Positions 48,400 through 57,330 of a DNA stretch of 64,000 bases are shown piece by piece. Within the stretch, counting starts at the first letter, position 1. Every line of letters starts with the position of its first letter. This DNA comes from Sphingomonas sp. ATCC 31555 (GTDB lineage: Bacteria; Pseudomonadota; Alphaproteobacteria; Sphingomonadales; Sphingomonadaceae), in NCBI RefSeq assembly GCF_000282895.1, contig NZ_ALBQ01000021.1, positions 1-64,000 of the forward strand. The letters are read 5' to 3'. A program made the position numbers and the translations under genes. A model generated the notes under the pieces. The model was not told the origin of the DNA, did not search any database, and was given only the letters and a program-made list of their open reading frames with translations.

Positions 48400-49887
48400 T
48401 TAGATCGGCGGCAGAGCAGGGGGAAGAATCGACCGCGCCACGACAACGATCGCCGCGACGACTGCAACGCCTGCCAGAACGGCAAGCACGCGACGCGGCG
48501 AAACGCGCGCGCCCGCAGCCGCGAGCACCGCCAGGCCCGTCGCCAACATGCTCCAGCAATGATAGCGATAGTCGGACGCGACACCGACCACGCCGAACGC
48601 CAGCTCGGCGAGCAATGCGGATAGCGCCAGGCTCACGGCGACGCCGCCCGGTCCGCTGCGCGCCGGCCAGGTGCAGAACAGCACCCCCAGCGCGATCGCA
48701 AACCACAGGATGGGGGCCCCGGCCGCGCTTTCCGCAAGCGTCGCTCCCAGCTTCTGGAAGCCCGTGATGCGCTTGGCAGGGGAGGCGAGGCCCAGACGGT
48801 TGGGCTCGCTGCCGCTCAGCGGCCCGGTGCCCGGCATGATAGCGGGCGTCCACAGCCGCATCTCGCTGTTCCAATGGGCGATGCGATGCTGGGCATAGGC
48901 CAGCGGATGCGCGGCGATCGCGGCCAGCCAGGCGTCGCGCAATTCGCCTCGCGGCGCAGTGCGCTGCAGCGTCGTGAGGATGTAGCCGCACGCTTCGTCA
49001 TCCCCCAGCGGATCCCAGAGGATGGGCGTCAGGCACCCGCGGACCTCCGCGCGTCGCCACAGGCGGGCCGGCACCTGTGGCACCGCCGTTGGGCCGGCGT
49101 GATGGACGATGCCGCCCAGGTCGAACAGCGGCAGCGATCGCTCCACCCCGCTGGGCCGGGCTTCGAGCAGACGGTGGTTGATCGGTGCCAGCAGGAAGAG
49201 CACGGCCGCCGTCGCGGCGAGCACCACGGCCCCTTGCAGCCAGGGCCGCTCCCAGCGCCATCCGCCCAGCAGCCCGAACGCCAGCGGGATGGTGGCGAAG
49301 GCGGCATTGAACCGCACGAGCGTGGCATAGCCCAACAGGATCAGCACCAGCGCAGCCGCCCAGATCGGCAGGCGGCGATCGCCGAGCCGCCACCAGCTCG
49401 CGACGCCCAGCGCCGCAACCAGCGCGCCGACCATCTGGCCGTCCTTCAATACGGCGATTTGCCAGCCGAGCACCGGTGGCCACAGCCCGAACAGCAGCAC
49501 GGCCAGCGCCGCCAGCGAACGTCCAGCGCGCGCCAACGCACCTGCAAACAACGCAAGGCCGCTCCAATAGAGCAGCAGTTGCAGCGCGAACATCGGCGCC
49601 TGCCCCTGCCATCCGGCGCCATGGAACAGCGCCCAGAGCCGCGCCATCGCCGGCGGGTGCCAGTCGTCATAGCGGCCGTCCAACAGCTGCCGATATTGAA
49701 CCAGGCTGTCATAGCTCGCCACGCCCGGCCAGAAGAAGAACAGGGTGATCGCGGCGAGCAACGCGGCGATCACCATCGCCGATACTGCCTTGCGCCGTGG
49801 CCCGATCGGTACGCGGCGCAACGCTCGCCCGCCGCGGCCGCGCGGAGATCCGCCAAAGGCCGAGGAACGCGAACGATACATGGTCAT
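48400..49887 (-). CDS. Polytopic membrane protein of unknown function
   Basis: This 495-residue protein has about ten hydrophobic segments. The N-terminal 35 residues are strongly basic and should stay in the cytoplasm. A first loop, WPGVASYDSLVQYRQLLDGRYDDWHPPAMARLW, resembles the acidic first periplasmic loop of GT39/GT-C-like membrane glycosyltransferases (conserved Asp and DWHPP). This makes a lipid-linked glycosyltransferase plausible but unproven. A second large extracytoplasmic region with cysteines lies near residues 275-320. No membership in a named family was recognised. It is transcribed away from the lectin gene. Confidence 0.72.
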   Translation of the reverse strand: MTMYRSRSSAFGGSPRGRGGRALRRVPIGPRRKAVSAMVIAALLAAITLFFFWPGVASYDSLVQYRQLLDGRYDDWHPPAMARLWALFHGAGWQGQAPMFALQLLLYWSGLALFAGALARAGRSLAALAVLLFGLWPPVLGWQIAVLKDGQMVGALVAALGVASWWRLGDRRLPIWAAALVLILLGYATLVRFNAAFATIPLAFGLLGGWRWERPWLQGAVVLAATAAVLFLLAPINHRLLEARPSGVERSLPLFDLGGIVHHAGPTAVPQVPARLWRRAEVRGCLTPILWDPLGDDEACGYILTTLQRTAPRGELRDAWLAAIAAHPLAYAQHRIAHWNSEMRLWTPAIMPGTGPLSGSEPNRLGLASPAKRITGFQKLGATLAESAAGAPILWFAIALGVLFCTWPARSGPGGVAVSLALSALLAELAFGVVGVASDYRYHCWSMLATGLAVLAAAGARVSPRRVLAVLAGVAVVAAIVVVARSILPPALPPI

Positions 49888-50241
49888 CAGTCGATTTCCC
49901 GAGGGCAGGTGCTGGGCGCGCGAACCTTAGGCAGGATCGCCGCGCCGCGCCAGCACGCCCCGCACGGGATGGCGCGCACAATGGTGCGGACACCGCGATG
50001 TTCGGCAAGAGCCGCCGCTGCGAAGTTCACGCAAGTAAACCTGGAGTAGCTTGCAGAAGCGCATAATTAGAGTAGGATAAAGATGTAGATGCGAGTCGTC
50101 GCATTTGCCGGGTGGCAGCTAACCATAAAAGAACCAATTTGAACATGCTTGGCTATATCGGCCGAGTGTGCTTTTATTTGTCCAAACGACGGCTAACCTC
50201 GTCGAATATGTTGGTGCGTCCAAAATGGCAGGAGAGATGCA
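49888..50241. other. AT-richer intergenic region upstream of the lectin gene
   Basis: This 354-base stretch holds no gene that I can support. From about 50030 on it is visibly richer in A and T than the rest of the window. It probably contains the promoter of the lectin gene and, at the left end, that of the membrane protein. Possible -35/-10 pairs such as TTGCAG and TAGGAT exist near 50050 but are weak. AGGAGAG at 50230-50236 is the lectin ribosome-binding site. Confidence 0.6.
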
Positions 50242-51063
50242 ATGACGGTCTATGCGATCCAGAATCAATGGGGCGGAAGCAACGCGCCCTGGCATGAAGG
50301 TGGTATCTTCAATATCGGCAATCGTGCCGATCAGCGGCCCGTGGCGTTGGCAATTCAGTCGGGTGATGGCGGCAACAGCTTTTCCGGGACGATGACGTAC
50401 CAGGGGGAAGGGCCGATCGGCGTGCGGGCCACGCTGGTCACCACGAATTGCTATCGTGTCGAAAACCAGTGGGGCGGCAGCAGCGCGCCCTGGCACGATG
50501 CCGGCCTGTTCCTGCTGGGCGCGCGCAACGGCCAGAACGCCGTCGCCTTCGATCTCCGCTCCGACGATCAGGGGCAGACGCTCACCGGCACCATGACCTA
50601 CCAAGGTGAAGGCCCGATCGGCGTGAAGGCCGCGGTGTCGGATGGCGTCGCGTTCGATGCGCAGAACCAATGGGGCGGCAGCAGCGCGCCCTGGCATCCC
50701 GGCGGCCAATGGGTGATCGGCTGCCGGCCGGATCAGCCGGTGGTGGCGATCGACGTCACCAGCGGCGACGCGGGCAAGACGCTGGCGGGCACCATCACCT
50801 ACAAGGGCGAAGGCCCGATCGGTTTCCGCGGAACCTTGATCATGGCCAACACCTATAGCGTGGTGAACCAATGGGGCGGCAACGATGCGCCCTGGCACCC
50901 GGGCGGCACCTGGGTGCTGGGCTGCCGAACCAATCAAGGCGTCGTGGCGATCAAGACGACCGGCAACGGCAGTCAGATCGACGGCACGATGACCTATCAG
51001 GGCGAAGGCCCGATCGGTTTGGAACTGCAGCGTTCGTCGCAGCAGGCGCTCGCCGACGCCTGA
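50242..51063 (+). CDS. Four-repeat OAAH-family lectin (ESA-2/MBHA-like agglutinin)
   Basis: This 273-residue protein is built of four tandem repeats of about 67 residues. Each opens with NQWGG-x2-APWH and ends in T(M/I)TY(Q/K)GEGPIG. The Trp of NQWGG falls at 10, 77, 144 and 211, an exact spacing of 67. This is the Oscillatoria agardhii agglutinin family, whose four-repeat members include MBHA of Myxococcus and the Burkholderia agglutinin BOA. They bind the branched core of high-mannose glycans. Arg at 28, 95, 162 and 229, and Glu at 56, 123, 190 and 255, match the OAA sugar-contact positions, so four sites may be intact. There is no signal peptide. The ligand in this host is unknown. Confidence 0.95.
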   Translation: MTVYAIQNQWGGSNAPWHEGGIFNIGNRADQRPVALAIQSGDGGNSFSGTMTYQGEGPIGVRATLVTTNCYRVENQWGGSSAPWHDAGLFLLGARNGQNAVAFDLRSDDQGQTLTGTMTYQGEGPIGVKAAVSDGVAFDAQNQWGGSSAPWHPGGQWVIGCRPDQPVVAIDVTSGDAGKTLAGTITYKGEGPIGFRGTLIMANTYSVVNQWGGNDAPWHPGGTWVLGCRTNQGVVAIKTTGNGSQIDGTMTYQGEGPIGLELQRSSQQALADA

Positions 51064-51156
51064 TTATCGCAAGACCGGAAATGGCTCCCGCCCGGGGACC
51101 GCCCGGGCCGGAGTTTTTCTGCGTAGCTGGCAGCGTCGGAGGACGCCGCCGCCGGA

Positions 51157-52554
51157 TCAGATATGCAGCGCCTTGCCGTATGCGCCCAGCACGGCCTCGT
51201 GCATCGTCTCGCTGATCGTCGGGTGCGGGAACACCGTTTCCATCAGCTCGGCCTCGGTCAGCTCGCCGGTCTTGCCGATCGTGTAGCCCTGGATCATCTC
51301 GGTCACTTCCGCGCCGATCATGTGCGCGCCGAGCAGCTCGCCGGTCTTGGCGTCGAACACGGTCTTCACGAAGCCTTCCGGCTCGCCGAGCGCGATCGCC
51401 TTGCCGTTGCCGATGAACGGGAAGTTGCCGACCTTGACCTCGTAGCCCGCCTCCTTGGCCTTGGCTTCGGTAAGGCCGACGCTGGCGATCTGCGGGTGGC
51501 AATAGGTGCAGCCAGGAATGTTGCGCGGGTCCATCGCGTGCGGGTGGCCGCCGTTGATGGCTTCCACCGCGATCACGCCCTCATGGCTGGCCTTGTGCGC
51601 GAGCCAGGGCGGCGCGGTGACGTCGCCGATGGCCCACAGGCCGTCGACATTGGTGCGGCAGGCGCCGTCGGTGACGATATGGCCGCGCTCGGTCTTCACG
51701 CCCAGCGTCTCGAGCCCGATATTCTCGGTGTTCGGCACGATGCCGATCGCGACGATGACGTGGCTGAATTCCTCGACGGTGACCTTGCCGTCCTTGTCCT
51801 TGATCGACGCCTTCACGCCGGTCGCCGTCACGTCGAGCTTGTCCACGCCGGTCTGAGTGAGGATGGTCATTCCCTGCTTCTTGAACGCCTTTTCCAGGTG
51901 TGCGGAGACGTCCTTGTCCTCCACCGGCACGATCCGGTCGAGCATCTCGACGATCGTCACCTTGGCGCCCATGTCGTTGTAGAAGCTGGCGAACTCCACG
52001 CCGATCGCGCCCGAGCCGATGACCAGCAGCTTGGTCGGCATCTCGGTCGGCGTCATCGCGTGGCGATAGGTCCAGATGCGCTTGCCGTCGGCCTTGGCAA
52101 AGGGCAGGTCGCGGGCGCGCGCGCCAGTGGCGACGATGATGTTCTTCGCCTCCAGGTCGGTCTTCTTGCCGTCGGCGGCGGTGACGGTCAGCTTGCCCTT
52201 CGCGGTCAGCACGCCGGTGCCCATGTGCACGGCGATCTTGTTCTTCTTCATCAGGTGCGTGACGCCCTGATTCAGCTGCTTGGCAACGCCGCGCGAGCGC
52301 TTCACCACCGCGTCCAGATCGGCGCTGATCTGATTCGCGATCAGGCCGTAATCCTCAGCGTGCTGCATATAGTGGAAGATTTCCGCCGAGCGCAGCAGCG
52401 CCTTGGTGGGGATGCAGCCCCAGTTGAGGCAGATGCCGCCGAGCAGCTCGCGCTCGACAATGGCGGTCTTCAGGCCCAGCTGGGCCGCCCGGATCGCCGC
52501 GACATAGCCGCCGGGGCCCGAGCCGAGAACGATGACGTCGTAGGATTCAGCCAA
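51157..52554 (-). CDS. lpdA: Dihydrolipoyl dehydrogenase (E3)
   Basis: This 465-residue flavoprotein reoxidises dihydrolipoamide on E2 of the pyruvate dehydrogenase complex, making NADH. The FAD motif is VIVLGSGPGGYVAAIRAAQL, the redox disulfide is Cys42/Cys47 in GGICLNWGCIPTKAL, the NAD motif is LLVIGSGAIGVEFASF near residue 175, and the catalytic His-Glu pair lies in HPTISETMHEAV near residue 445. The start is a TTG at 52554 giving MAESYDVIVLG, with AGAAGGAAG at normal spacing; the longer ATG start at 52608 adds residues foreign to the family. It is the last gene of the E2 block. Confidence 0.95.
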   Translation of the reverse strand: MAESYDVIVLGSGPGGYVAAIRAAQLGLKTAIVERELLGGICLNWGCIPTKALLRSAEIFHYMQHAEDYGLIANQISADLDAVVKRSRGVAKQLNQGVTHLMKKNKIAVHMGTGVLTAKGKLTVTAADGKKTDLEAKNIIVATGARARDLPFAKADGKRIWTYRHAMTPTEMPTKLLVIGSGAIGVEFASFYNDMGAKVTIVEMLDRIVPVEDKDVSAHLEKAFKKQGMTILTQTGVDKLDVTATGVKASIKDKDGKVTVEEFSHVIVAIGIVPNTENIGLETLGVKTERGHIVTDGACRTNVDGLWAIGDVTAPPWLAHKASHEGVIAVEAINGGHPHAMDPRNIPGCTYCHPQIASVGLTEAKAKEAGYEVKVGNFPFIGNGKAIALGEPEGFVKTVFDAKTGELLGAHMIGAEVTEMIQGYTIGKTGELTEAELMETVFPHPTISETMHEAVLGAYGKALHI

Positions 52555-52656
52555 GGTTTGCTTCCTTCTGCTCCCTTCCCATCGGCAGGGGAGGGCTGGG
52601 GAGTACATAATGCGGAGCCGGCGAATTGCATGGGCCGCCCGGCTTCCGCGGGTGCG

Positions 52657-53052
52657 TTACGCGATCTGTTCCACCGGTCGCGGGCGCTTGTTCTCGTCGA
52701 CGGCGACGAACACGAACTGCGCCTGGGTGACGAGGCAGCTTTCCTCGACATGCCGGCCGCGCCGCCACGCCTGGATCTCGATCGTCATCGAGGTGCGGCC
52801 GACCTTGACCAGCTCGGCATAGACCGAGACCTCGTCGCCCACCGCGACGGGGGAGTGAAATTTCATCCCCTCCACCGCCACCGTCACGGCGCGACCGCGC
52901 GAATAGCGCGAGGCGAAGAGGCCCGCCGCCATGTCCATCTGGCTCATCAACCAGCCGCCGAAGATATCGCCATAGGGATTGGTATCCGCCGGCATGGTTG
53001 TCACCCGGATCGCCGGCTGGCGATCGGGCGGGCCGCCCTGTTGATCAATCAT
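52657..53052 (-). CDS. Acyl-CoA thioesterase (hotdog fold, YciA-like)
   Basis: This 131-residue hotdog-fold protein begins MIDQQGGPPDRQPAIRVTTM and contains the YciA-type thioesterase core: MPADTNPYGDIFGGWLMSQMD with the conserved Asn and Asp, and VEGMKFHSPVAVGDEVSVYA. It probably hydrolyses short- or medium-chain acyl-CoAs in the cytosol. It sits inside the E2-lpdA block, with its start overlapping the end of the small membrane protein gene, so it is translated with the pyruvate dehydrogenase genes. The ATG at 53052 follows GGAGGCTCGCG. Confidence 0.88.
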   Translation of the reverse strand: MIDQQGGPPDRQPAIRVTTMPADTNPYGDIFGGWLMSQMDMAAGLFASRYSRGRAVTVAVEGMKFHSPVAVGDEVSVYAELVKVGRTSMTIEIQAWRRGRHVEESCLVTQAQFVFVAVDENKRPRPVEQIA

Positions 53053-53269
53053 CGCGAGCCTCCTGATTGCCGTGCAAGCGGGCACGATCCTCGGCATAGG
53101 CGCGCCGCAGCGGGCCGATGCCCATCGCTACCACCGCCACCATCGCGACATAGGCGACCAGCCAGATGTCGTGGGTGGCGCGGCGATAGGACCAGGCGGC
53201 GAGCGACGCGATCAGCACCGCCGCGAGCAGGCCCGCGACGATGTGTAGAACCTCGATCAGCACGCGCAC
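53045..53269 (-). CDS. Small membrane protein of the pyruvate dehydrogenase block
   Basis: This protein of about 74 residues has two hydrophobic segments (IVAGLLAAVLIASLAAWSY and WLVAYVAMVAVVAMGIG). A polar, charged tail ends in DRARLHGNQEARDD. No family was recognised. The GTG at 53269 follows GGAG with 7-base spacing; a TTG seven codons upstream would overlap the E2 gene. The overlap with the thioesterase gene supports real translation. Confidence 0.6.
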   Translation of the reverse strand: MRVLIEVLHIVAGLLAAVLIASLAAWSYRRATHDIWLVAYVAMVAVVAMGIGPLRRAYAEDRARLHGNQEARDD

Positions 53270-53282
53270 CGCCCGGCTCCGA

Positions 53283-54590
53283 TCAGGCAATCATGCCCAT
53301 CGGGGCTTCGACGAGTTCCTTGAAGATCTTCATCATCTCGGCCCCGTCGGCACCGTCGATGGCGCGATGGTCGAAGCTGCCGGTGGCGCTCATCACCGTC
53401 GCCACGCCCAGCGCGTCGTCGATGATGTACGGGCGCTTCTCGCCCGCGCCGATCGCCATGATCATGCCCTGCGGCGGATTGATCACCGCCTCGAACTGCT
53501 TGATGCCGTACATGCCCATGTTGGACAGGCTGGCGGTGCCGCCCTGATATTCGTGCGGCTGCAGCTTGCCCTCGCGGGCGCGGGCGGCGAGGTCCTTCAT
53601 CTCGGTCGCGATCGCCGAGACGCTCTTGTTCGCCGCATCCTTGACGATCGGGGTGATCAGGCCGGTGGGCGTCGACACCGCAACCGACACGTCGGCGCGA
53701 TTGTACTTGATCAGCTTGTCGCCGGTGAAGGTGACGTTGCACTTCGGCGTGCGCGCAAGCGCGACACCCAGTGCCTTGATCAGCAGATCGTTGACCGACA
53801 GCTTCACGCCGCGCGCTTCAAGCGCCTTGTTGAGCTCACCGCGCAGCTTGAGCAGCGCGTCGAGGCGGATGTCGACGGTGAGGTAGATGTGCGGGACGGT
53901 CTGCTTCGATTCGGTGAGGCGACGCGCGATCGTCTTGCGGATGTTCGAGAGCTTCTCTTCCTCGTGGGGGATCGAGTCGTCGAACCAGACGGCCTTGGTC
54001 TCGGTGCTCGCGGCCGGCGCGGCAGCCGGTGCGGCGCTGGCGGCCGGAGCGGTGGCGGCGGGGGCGGCGGCCGGAGCGGCGCCGGGCTTGGCGCCTTCGA
54101 CGTCGGCCTTGACGATGCGGCCGTTCGGGCCCGAGCCGCTCACGCCGGCGAGGTCGACGCCCTTGTCGGCGGCGATGCGGCGGGCGAGCGGGCTCGCCTT
54201 GACGCGCGAACCCGAAGCGGCGGCGGGCTGCGCCGTCGCCGCAGGTGCCGGAGTCGGCGTGGGCGCCGGTGCGCTCGCGGCCGGTGCCGGGGCGGGCGCA
54301 GGGGTCTGGCTCGGCGCGGGGGCGGCGCTGGCGGACGACACGTCCTCGCCTTCGCCGGCGATCACCGCGATCACGGTGCCGACCTTCACATTATCGGTCC
54401 CTTCGGCGACCAGGATCTTCCCGATCACACCTTCGTCGACCGCTTCGAATTCCATCGTCGCCTTGTCGGTTTCGATCTCGGCAAGCAGGTCGCCGGATTT
54501 CACCGTGTCGCCTTCCTTGACGAGCCACTTGGCAAGCGTGCCCTCCTCCATGGTGGGAGAAAGTGCCGGCATCTTGATTTCGATTCCCAT
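53283..54590 (-). CDS. pdhC: Pyruvate dehydrogenase E2 (dihydrolipoamide acetyltransferase)
   Basis: This 435-residue core subunit transfers acetyl groups to CoA. The lipoyl domain (1-80) carries the lipoylated Lys43 in [14 protein letters not shown] long Ala/Pro-rich linker follows. The peripheral-subunit-binding domain lies near residue 145 ([19 protein letters not shown]), a second flexible linker follows, and the acyltransferase domain extends to the C-terminus with the active-site [14 protein letters not shown]. The [20 protein letters not shown] start is typical of PDH, not 2-oxoglutarate dehydrogenase, E2. E1 genes are not in the window. It diverges from the universal stress protein gene. 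Confidence 0.94.
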   Translation of the reverse strand: MGIEIKMPALSPTMEEGTLAKWLVKEGDTVKSGDLLAEIETDKATMEFEAVDEGVIGKILVAEGTDNVKVGTVIAVIAGEGEDVSSASAAPAPSQTPAPAPAPAASAPAPTPTPAPAATAQPAAASGSRVKASPLARRIAADKGVDLAGVSGSGPNGRIVKADVEGAKPGAAPAAAPAATAPAASAAPAAAPAASTETKAVWFDDSIPHEEEKLSNIRKTIARRLTESKQTVPHIYLTVDIRLDALLKLRGELNKALEARGVKLSVNDLLIKALGVALARTPKCNVTFTGDKLIKYNRADVSVAVSTPTGLITPIVKDAANKSVSAIATEMKDLAARAREGKLQPHEYQGGTASLSNMGMYGIKQFEAVINPPQGMIMAIGAGEKRPYIIDDALGVATVMSATGSFDHRAIDGADGAEMMKIFKELVEAPMGMIA

Positions 54591-54719
54591 GAAGGTTCCC
54601 GTCGTTGGTCCTGGGGTGGCTGGCATCTCCTTTGCCGCCGTAAACCCTAGGGTCAAGCCCCGGTCTTGCGCTGTGGCCCGCGGCGGTCCACCTAACGCGG
54701 GATTGCGAGGAAGGCCCCC

Positions 54720-55175
54720 ATGCGCACCTATCTGGTGGTGATCGATGATTCGCCCGAGGCCGAAATCGCGCTGCGATTCGCGGCGCGGCGCGCTGTAAAG
54801 ACCGGCGGCAACGTCGAAATCCTGGCCCTTATTCCCCCCGCAGAATTCGTCCAGTGGGGCGGGGTGATGGCGACGATCGAGGAGGAAGCGCGCGAACGCG
54901 CCGAGGCGCTGGTGATGCGCGCGGCCGGCACGCTGTTCACCGAATCCGGGCTCACGCCGTCGATCACCGTACGCGAAGGCGATGGTCCGAAGGTGGTGCG
55001 CGAGATGCTGGCGGCCAATCCGGACGTGGCGGCGCTGGTGCTCGGCGCGGCGCCCAGCGGTGCGCCGGGCAAGCTCGTCGCGCACTTCACCGGCGCCGAT
55101 GCCGGCAAGCTCACCGTGCCCGTGATGATCATCCCGGGTTCGCTGGACATGGATGCGATCGATCGGTTGAGCTGA
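54720..55175 (+). CDS. Universal stress protein (UspA) family
   Basis: This 151-residue single-domain universal stress protein begins [20 protein letters not shown], with the conserved first strand and Asp. Near the end it carries [19 protein letters not shown], a version of the G-x2-G-x9-G(S/T) nucleotide-binding loop, although the last Ser is replaced, so ATP binding is uncertain. Its role is stress adaptation in a general sense only. It shares a 129-base divergent region with the E2 gene. Confidence 0.87.
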   Translation: MRTYLVVIDDSPEAEIALRFAARRAVKTGGNVEILALIPPAEFVQWGGVMATIEEEARERAEALVMRAAGTLFTESGLTPSITVREGDGPKVVREMLAANPDVAALVLGAAPSGAPGKLVAHFTGADAGKLTVPVMIIPGSLDMDAIDRLS

Positions 55176-55215
55176 ACCGATTGACCGAAGCGCCCGGCCG
55201 CGCCAGCATAAGCCC

Positions 55216-56514
55216 ATGCGCATCCTCGCTCTTTTGCCGCTCGCCCTGCTCGCCAACCCCGCTGCGGCACAGGATCGCCCCGATCCCGCGCGCCTGAAAG
55301 CGACGGTGGAAAAGCTGGTCAGCTTCGGCACTCGACACACGCTTTCGGATCCGGATCATCCCACGCGCGGCATTGGCGCGGCGCGGCGGTGGTTCGGCGG
55401 CGAACTGGCGAAGATCGGCACCGCCTGTGGCGGCTGCATCGAAACGAGCGAGGTCGCGCGCGCGTTCAAGGGGCCGCGTGCGCCGAACGGTGTGCGGATC
55501 GTCGATGTGCTCGGCATCCAGCGCGGCAGCGAGCCGAACCGCGTCGTGATCGTCATGGGCCATATCGACAGCCGCGTGACCGACGTGATGAACGCCACCG
55601 CCGATGCACCGGGCGCCAATGACGATGCCTCGGGCGTCGCGCTGGTGCTGGAGGCGGCGCGGATCCTGTCGAAGCACAAGTTCAAGGCGACGATCGTCTA
55701 TGCGGCGCTCTCGGGCGAGGAGCAGGGGCTCTATGGCGGGCAATTGCTCGCCGAAACCGCCAAGGAACGCGGCTGGACCGTATCGGCGGTGCTCAACAAC
55801 GACATCGTCGGCAACACCATCGGCCAGGACGGCCGTCGCGTGGCGGACCGCGTTCGCGTCTTCTCCGAAGGTGCGCGGGATTCGGAGACGCTCGCGGAGG
55901 CGAAGTCGCGCCGCGCCGATGGCGGTGAGGATGACGGCCCCAGCCGCGCGCTGGCCAAGGCGATCCGCGGCGTCGCTGCCGCCGATGCCAAGGGATTGAA
56001 GGTGCTGATGGTCCGCCGCCCGGATCGCTTCGGGCGCGGCGGCGATCATTCGCCGTTCCTCGCGCTCGGCTATCCGGCGGTGCGCTTCTCGGTCGGTGTC
56101 GAAAATTACGATGCGCAGCATCAGGATCTCCGCACCGAGTCCGGCAAGGTCTATGGTGACACGGTCGACCGGATGGACTTCCCTTATCTCGCCAAGGTGA
56201 CGGCGCTCAACATCGCCACGCTGCGCCGCCTTGCCAGCGCGCCGGCCGCCCCCACGCCGGTGGTGATCGGCGGTGCGCTCGCCACCGACACCAGCGTCAA
56301 ATGGCCGGCAGTGCCCGGCGCGGCGAAATACCGCGTCTATTGGCGCGCCGCCGATGCCGATGCCTGGAGCCGGCATGTCGATGTACCCGGAAGCCAGACC
56401 GAAACGGCGTTGAAGGGCGTGATCGTCGACGATAGCTTTGTCGGCGTCTCCGCCATCGCTGCCGATGGGGCGGAAAGTCTGGTGAGCTTCGGCGGCCGCG
56501 CCGCGCCGCGCTGA
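55216..56514 (+). CDS. M28-family metallopeptidase, exported
   Basis: This 432-residue aminopeptidase-type zinc peptidase has a signal peptide ([19 protein letters not shown]). The zinc ligands are visible as MGHIDSR (His/Asp) near residue 115, the bridging Asp in [12 protein letters not shown] near residue 135, and the catalytic and metal-binding Glu pair in [12 protein letters not shown] near residue 165. A His in [17 protein letters not shown] lies near residue 280. A C-terminal fibronectin-III-like or similar beta-domain of about 90 residues follows ([13 protein letters not shown]). Periplasmic or outer-surface peptide hydrolysis is likely. It follows the stress protein gene by 40 bases. 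Confidence 0.88.
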   Translation: MRILALLPLALLANPAAAQDRPDPARLKATVEKLVSFGTRHTLSDPDHPTRGIGAARRWFGGELAKIGTACGGCIETSEVARAFKGPRAPNGVRIVDVLGIQRGSEPNRVVIVMGHIDSRVTDVMNATADAPGANDDASGVALVLEAARILSKHKFKATIVYAALSGEEQGLYGGQLLAETAKERGWTVSAVLNNDIVGNTIGQDGRRVADRVRVFSEGARDSETLAEAKSRRADGGEDDGPSRALAKAIRGVAAADAKGLKVLMVRRPDRFGRGGDHSPFLALGYPAVRFSVGVENYDAQHQDLRTESGKVYGDTVDRMDFPYLAKVTALNIATLRRLASAPAAPTPVVIGGALATDTSVKWPAVPGAAKYRVYWRAADADAWSRHVDVPGSQTETALKGVIVDDSFVGVSAIAADGAESLVSFGGRAAPR

Positions 56515-56604
56515 TCTCCTAACGCAGACAATTGAACCCCGGCGCTTCAAGGTTCATAGGGAGCGCAATGCGGGGGCGTATCAGAAGTGTAAGGCAGCGT
56601 AATC

Positions 56605-57330
56605 ATGCTCGCAACCCAAGCCGCCATTGACGACCCCGCCACCCTGCTGGTGGTGGATGACGACCGCGACATCCGCCTGCTGCTCGCCAACAGCTTGGGT
56701 GCGCGCGGATATCGCGTCGAAACCGCGTCGAACGCGCGCGACATGGATCAGATTCTCGAAACAACGCCGGTCGATCTCGTGATCCTCGACGTGATGATGC
56801 CGGGCGAGGACGGGCTCTCCGCCTGCCGCCGCATCGCCACGCCCGACGGCCCGGACGTGATCCTGCTGAGCGCGCTGGGCGAGGAACAGGATCGCATTCT
56901 CGGGCTGGAGGTGGGGGCGAGCCATTATCTGCCCAAGCCGTGCAGCCCGCGCGAGATCCTTGCGACGGTGCGTGCCGCGCTGCGCAAGCGCGGCACCGCG
57001 CCCACCTCGCCGAGCGGCGATGTTTACAGCTTCGAAGGCTGGCGTATCGATCTGGGCAGCCATGAACTGTTCGATCCGCAGGGAGTGCTGGTGGGCCTTA
57101 CCGACGGCGAATTCGCCGTGCTGCGCGTGTTCATCGAACGGCCGCGCCGGGTGCTGTCGCGCGAGGCGCTGCTCGCGGCCGCGCGCGGGCCGGATTCCGA
57201 TGCCTATGATCGCGCCATCGACGTGCAGGTCAGTCGCCTGCGCCGCAAGCTGCGCGCCGGCGGCGACGAGATCATTCGTACGGTGCGCAACGAAGGCTAT
57301 CTGTTCGTGCCGCGCGTCCTGCGCGCGTGA
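56605..57330 (+). CDS. OmpR/PhoB-family response regulator
   Basis: This 241-residue two-domain response regulator has a receiver domain (about 13-125) with phosphoacceptor Asp62 in VDLVILDVMMPGEDG and the switch Lys in LPKPCSPREI. A winged-helix DNA-binding domain spans about 145-240 (GVLVGLTDGEFAVLRVFIER and IDVQVSRLRRKLRAGG). It is coupled with the histidine kinase gene by a GTGA overlap. The regulated genes are unknown; the pair may respond to envelope or solute signals. Confidence 0.93.
   Translation: MLATQAAIDDPATLLVVDDDRDIRLLLANSLGARGYRVETASNARDMDQILETTPVDLVILDVMMPGEDGLSACRRIATPDGPDVILLSALGEEQDRILGLEVGASHYLPKPCSPREILATVRAALRKRGTAPTSPSGDVYSFEGWRIDLGSHELFDPQGVLVGLTDGEFAVLRVFIERPRRVLSREALLAAARGPDSDAYDRAIDVQVSRLRRKLRAGGDEIIRTVRNEGYLFVPRVLRA

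Noticed and set aside
50242..51063. Treating the lectin as a secreted protein.
   Set aside because: The N-terminus MTVYAIQNQWGG is the first strand of repeat 1 and there is no signal peptide, so classical export is not supported.
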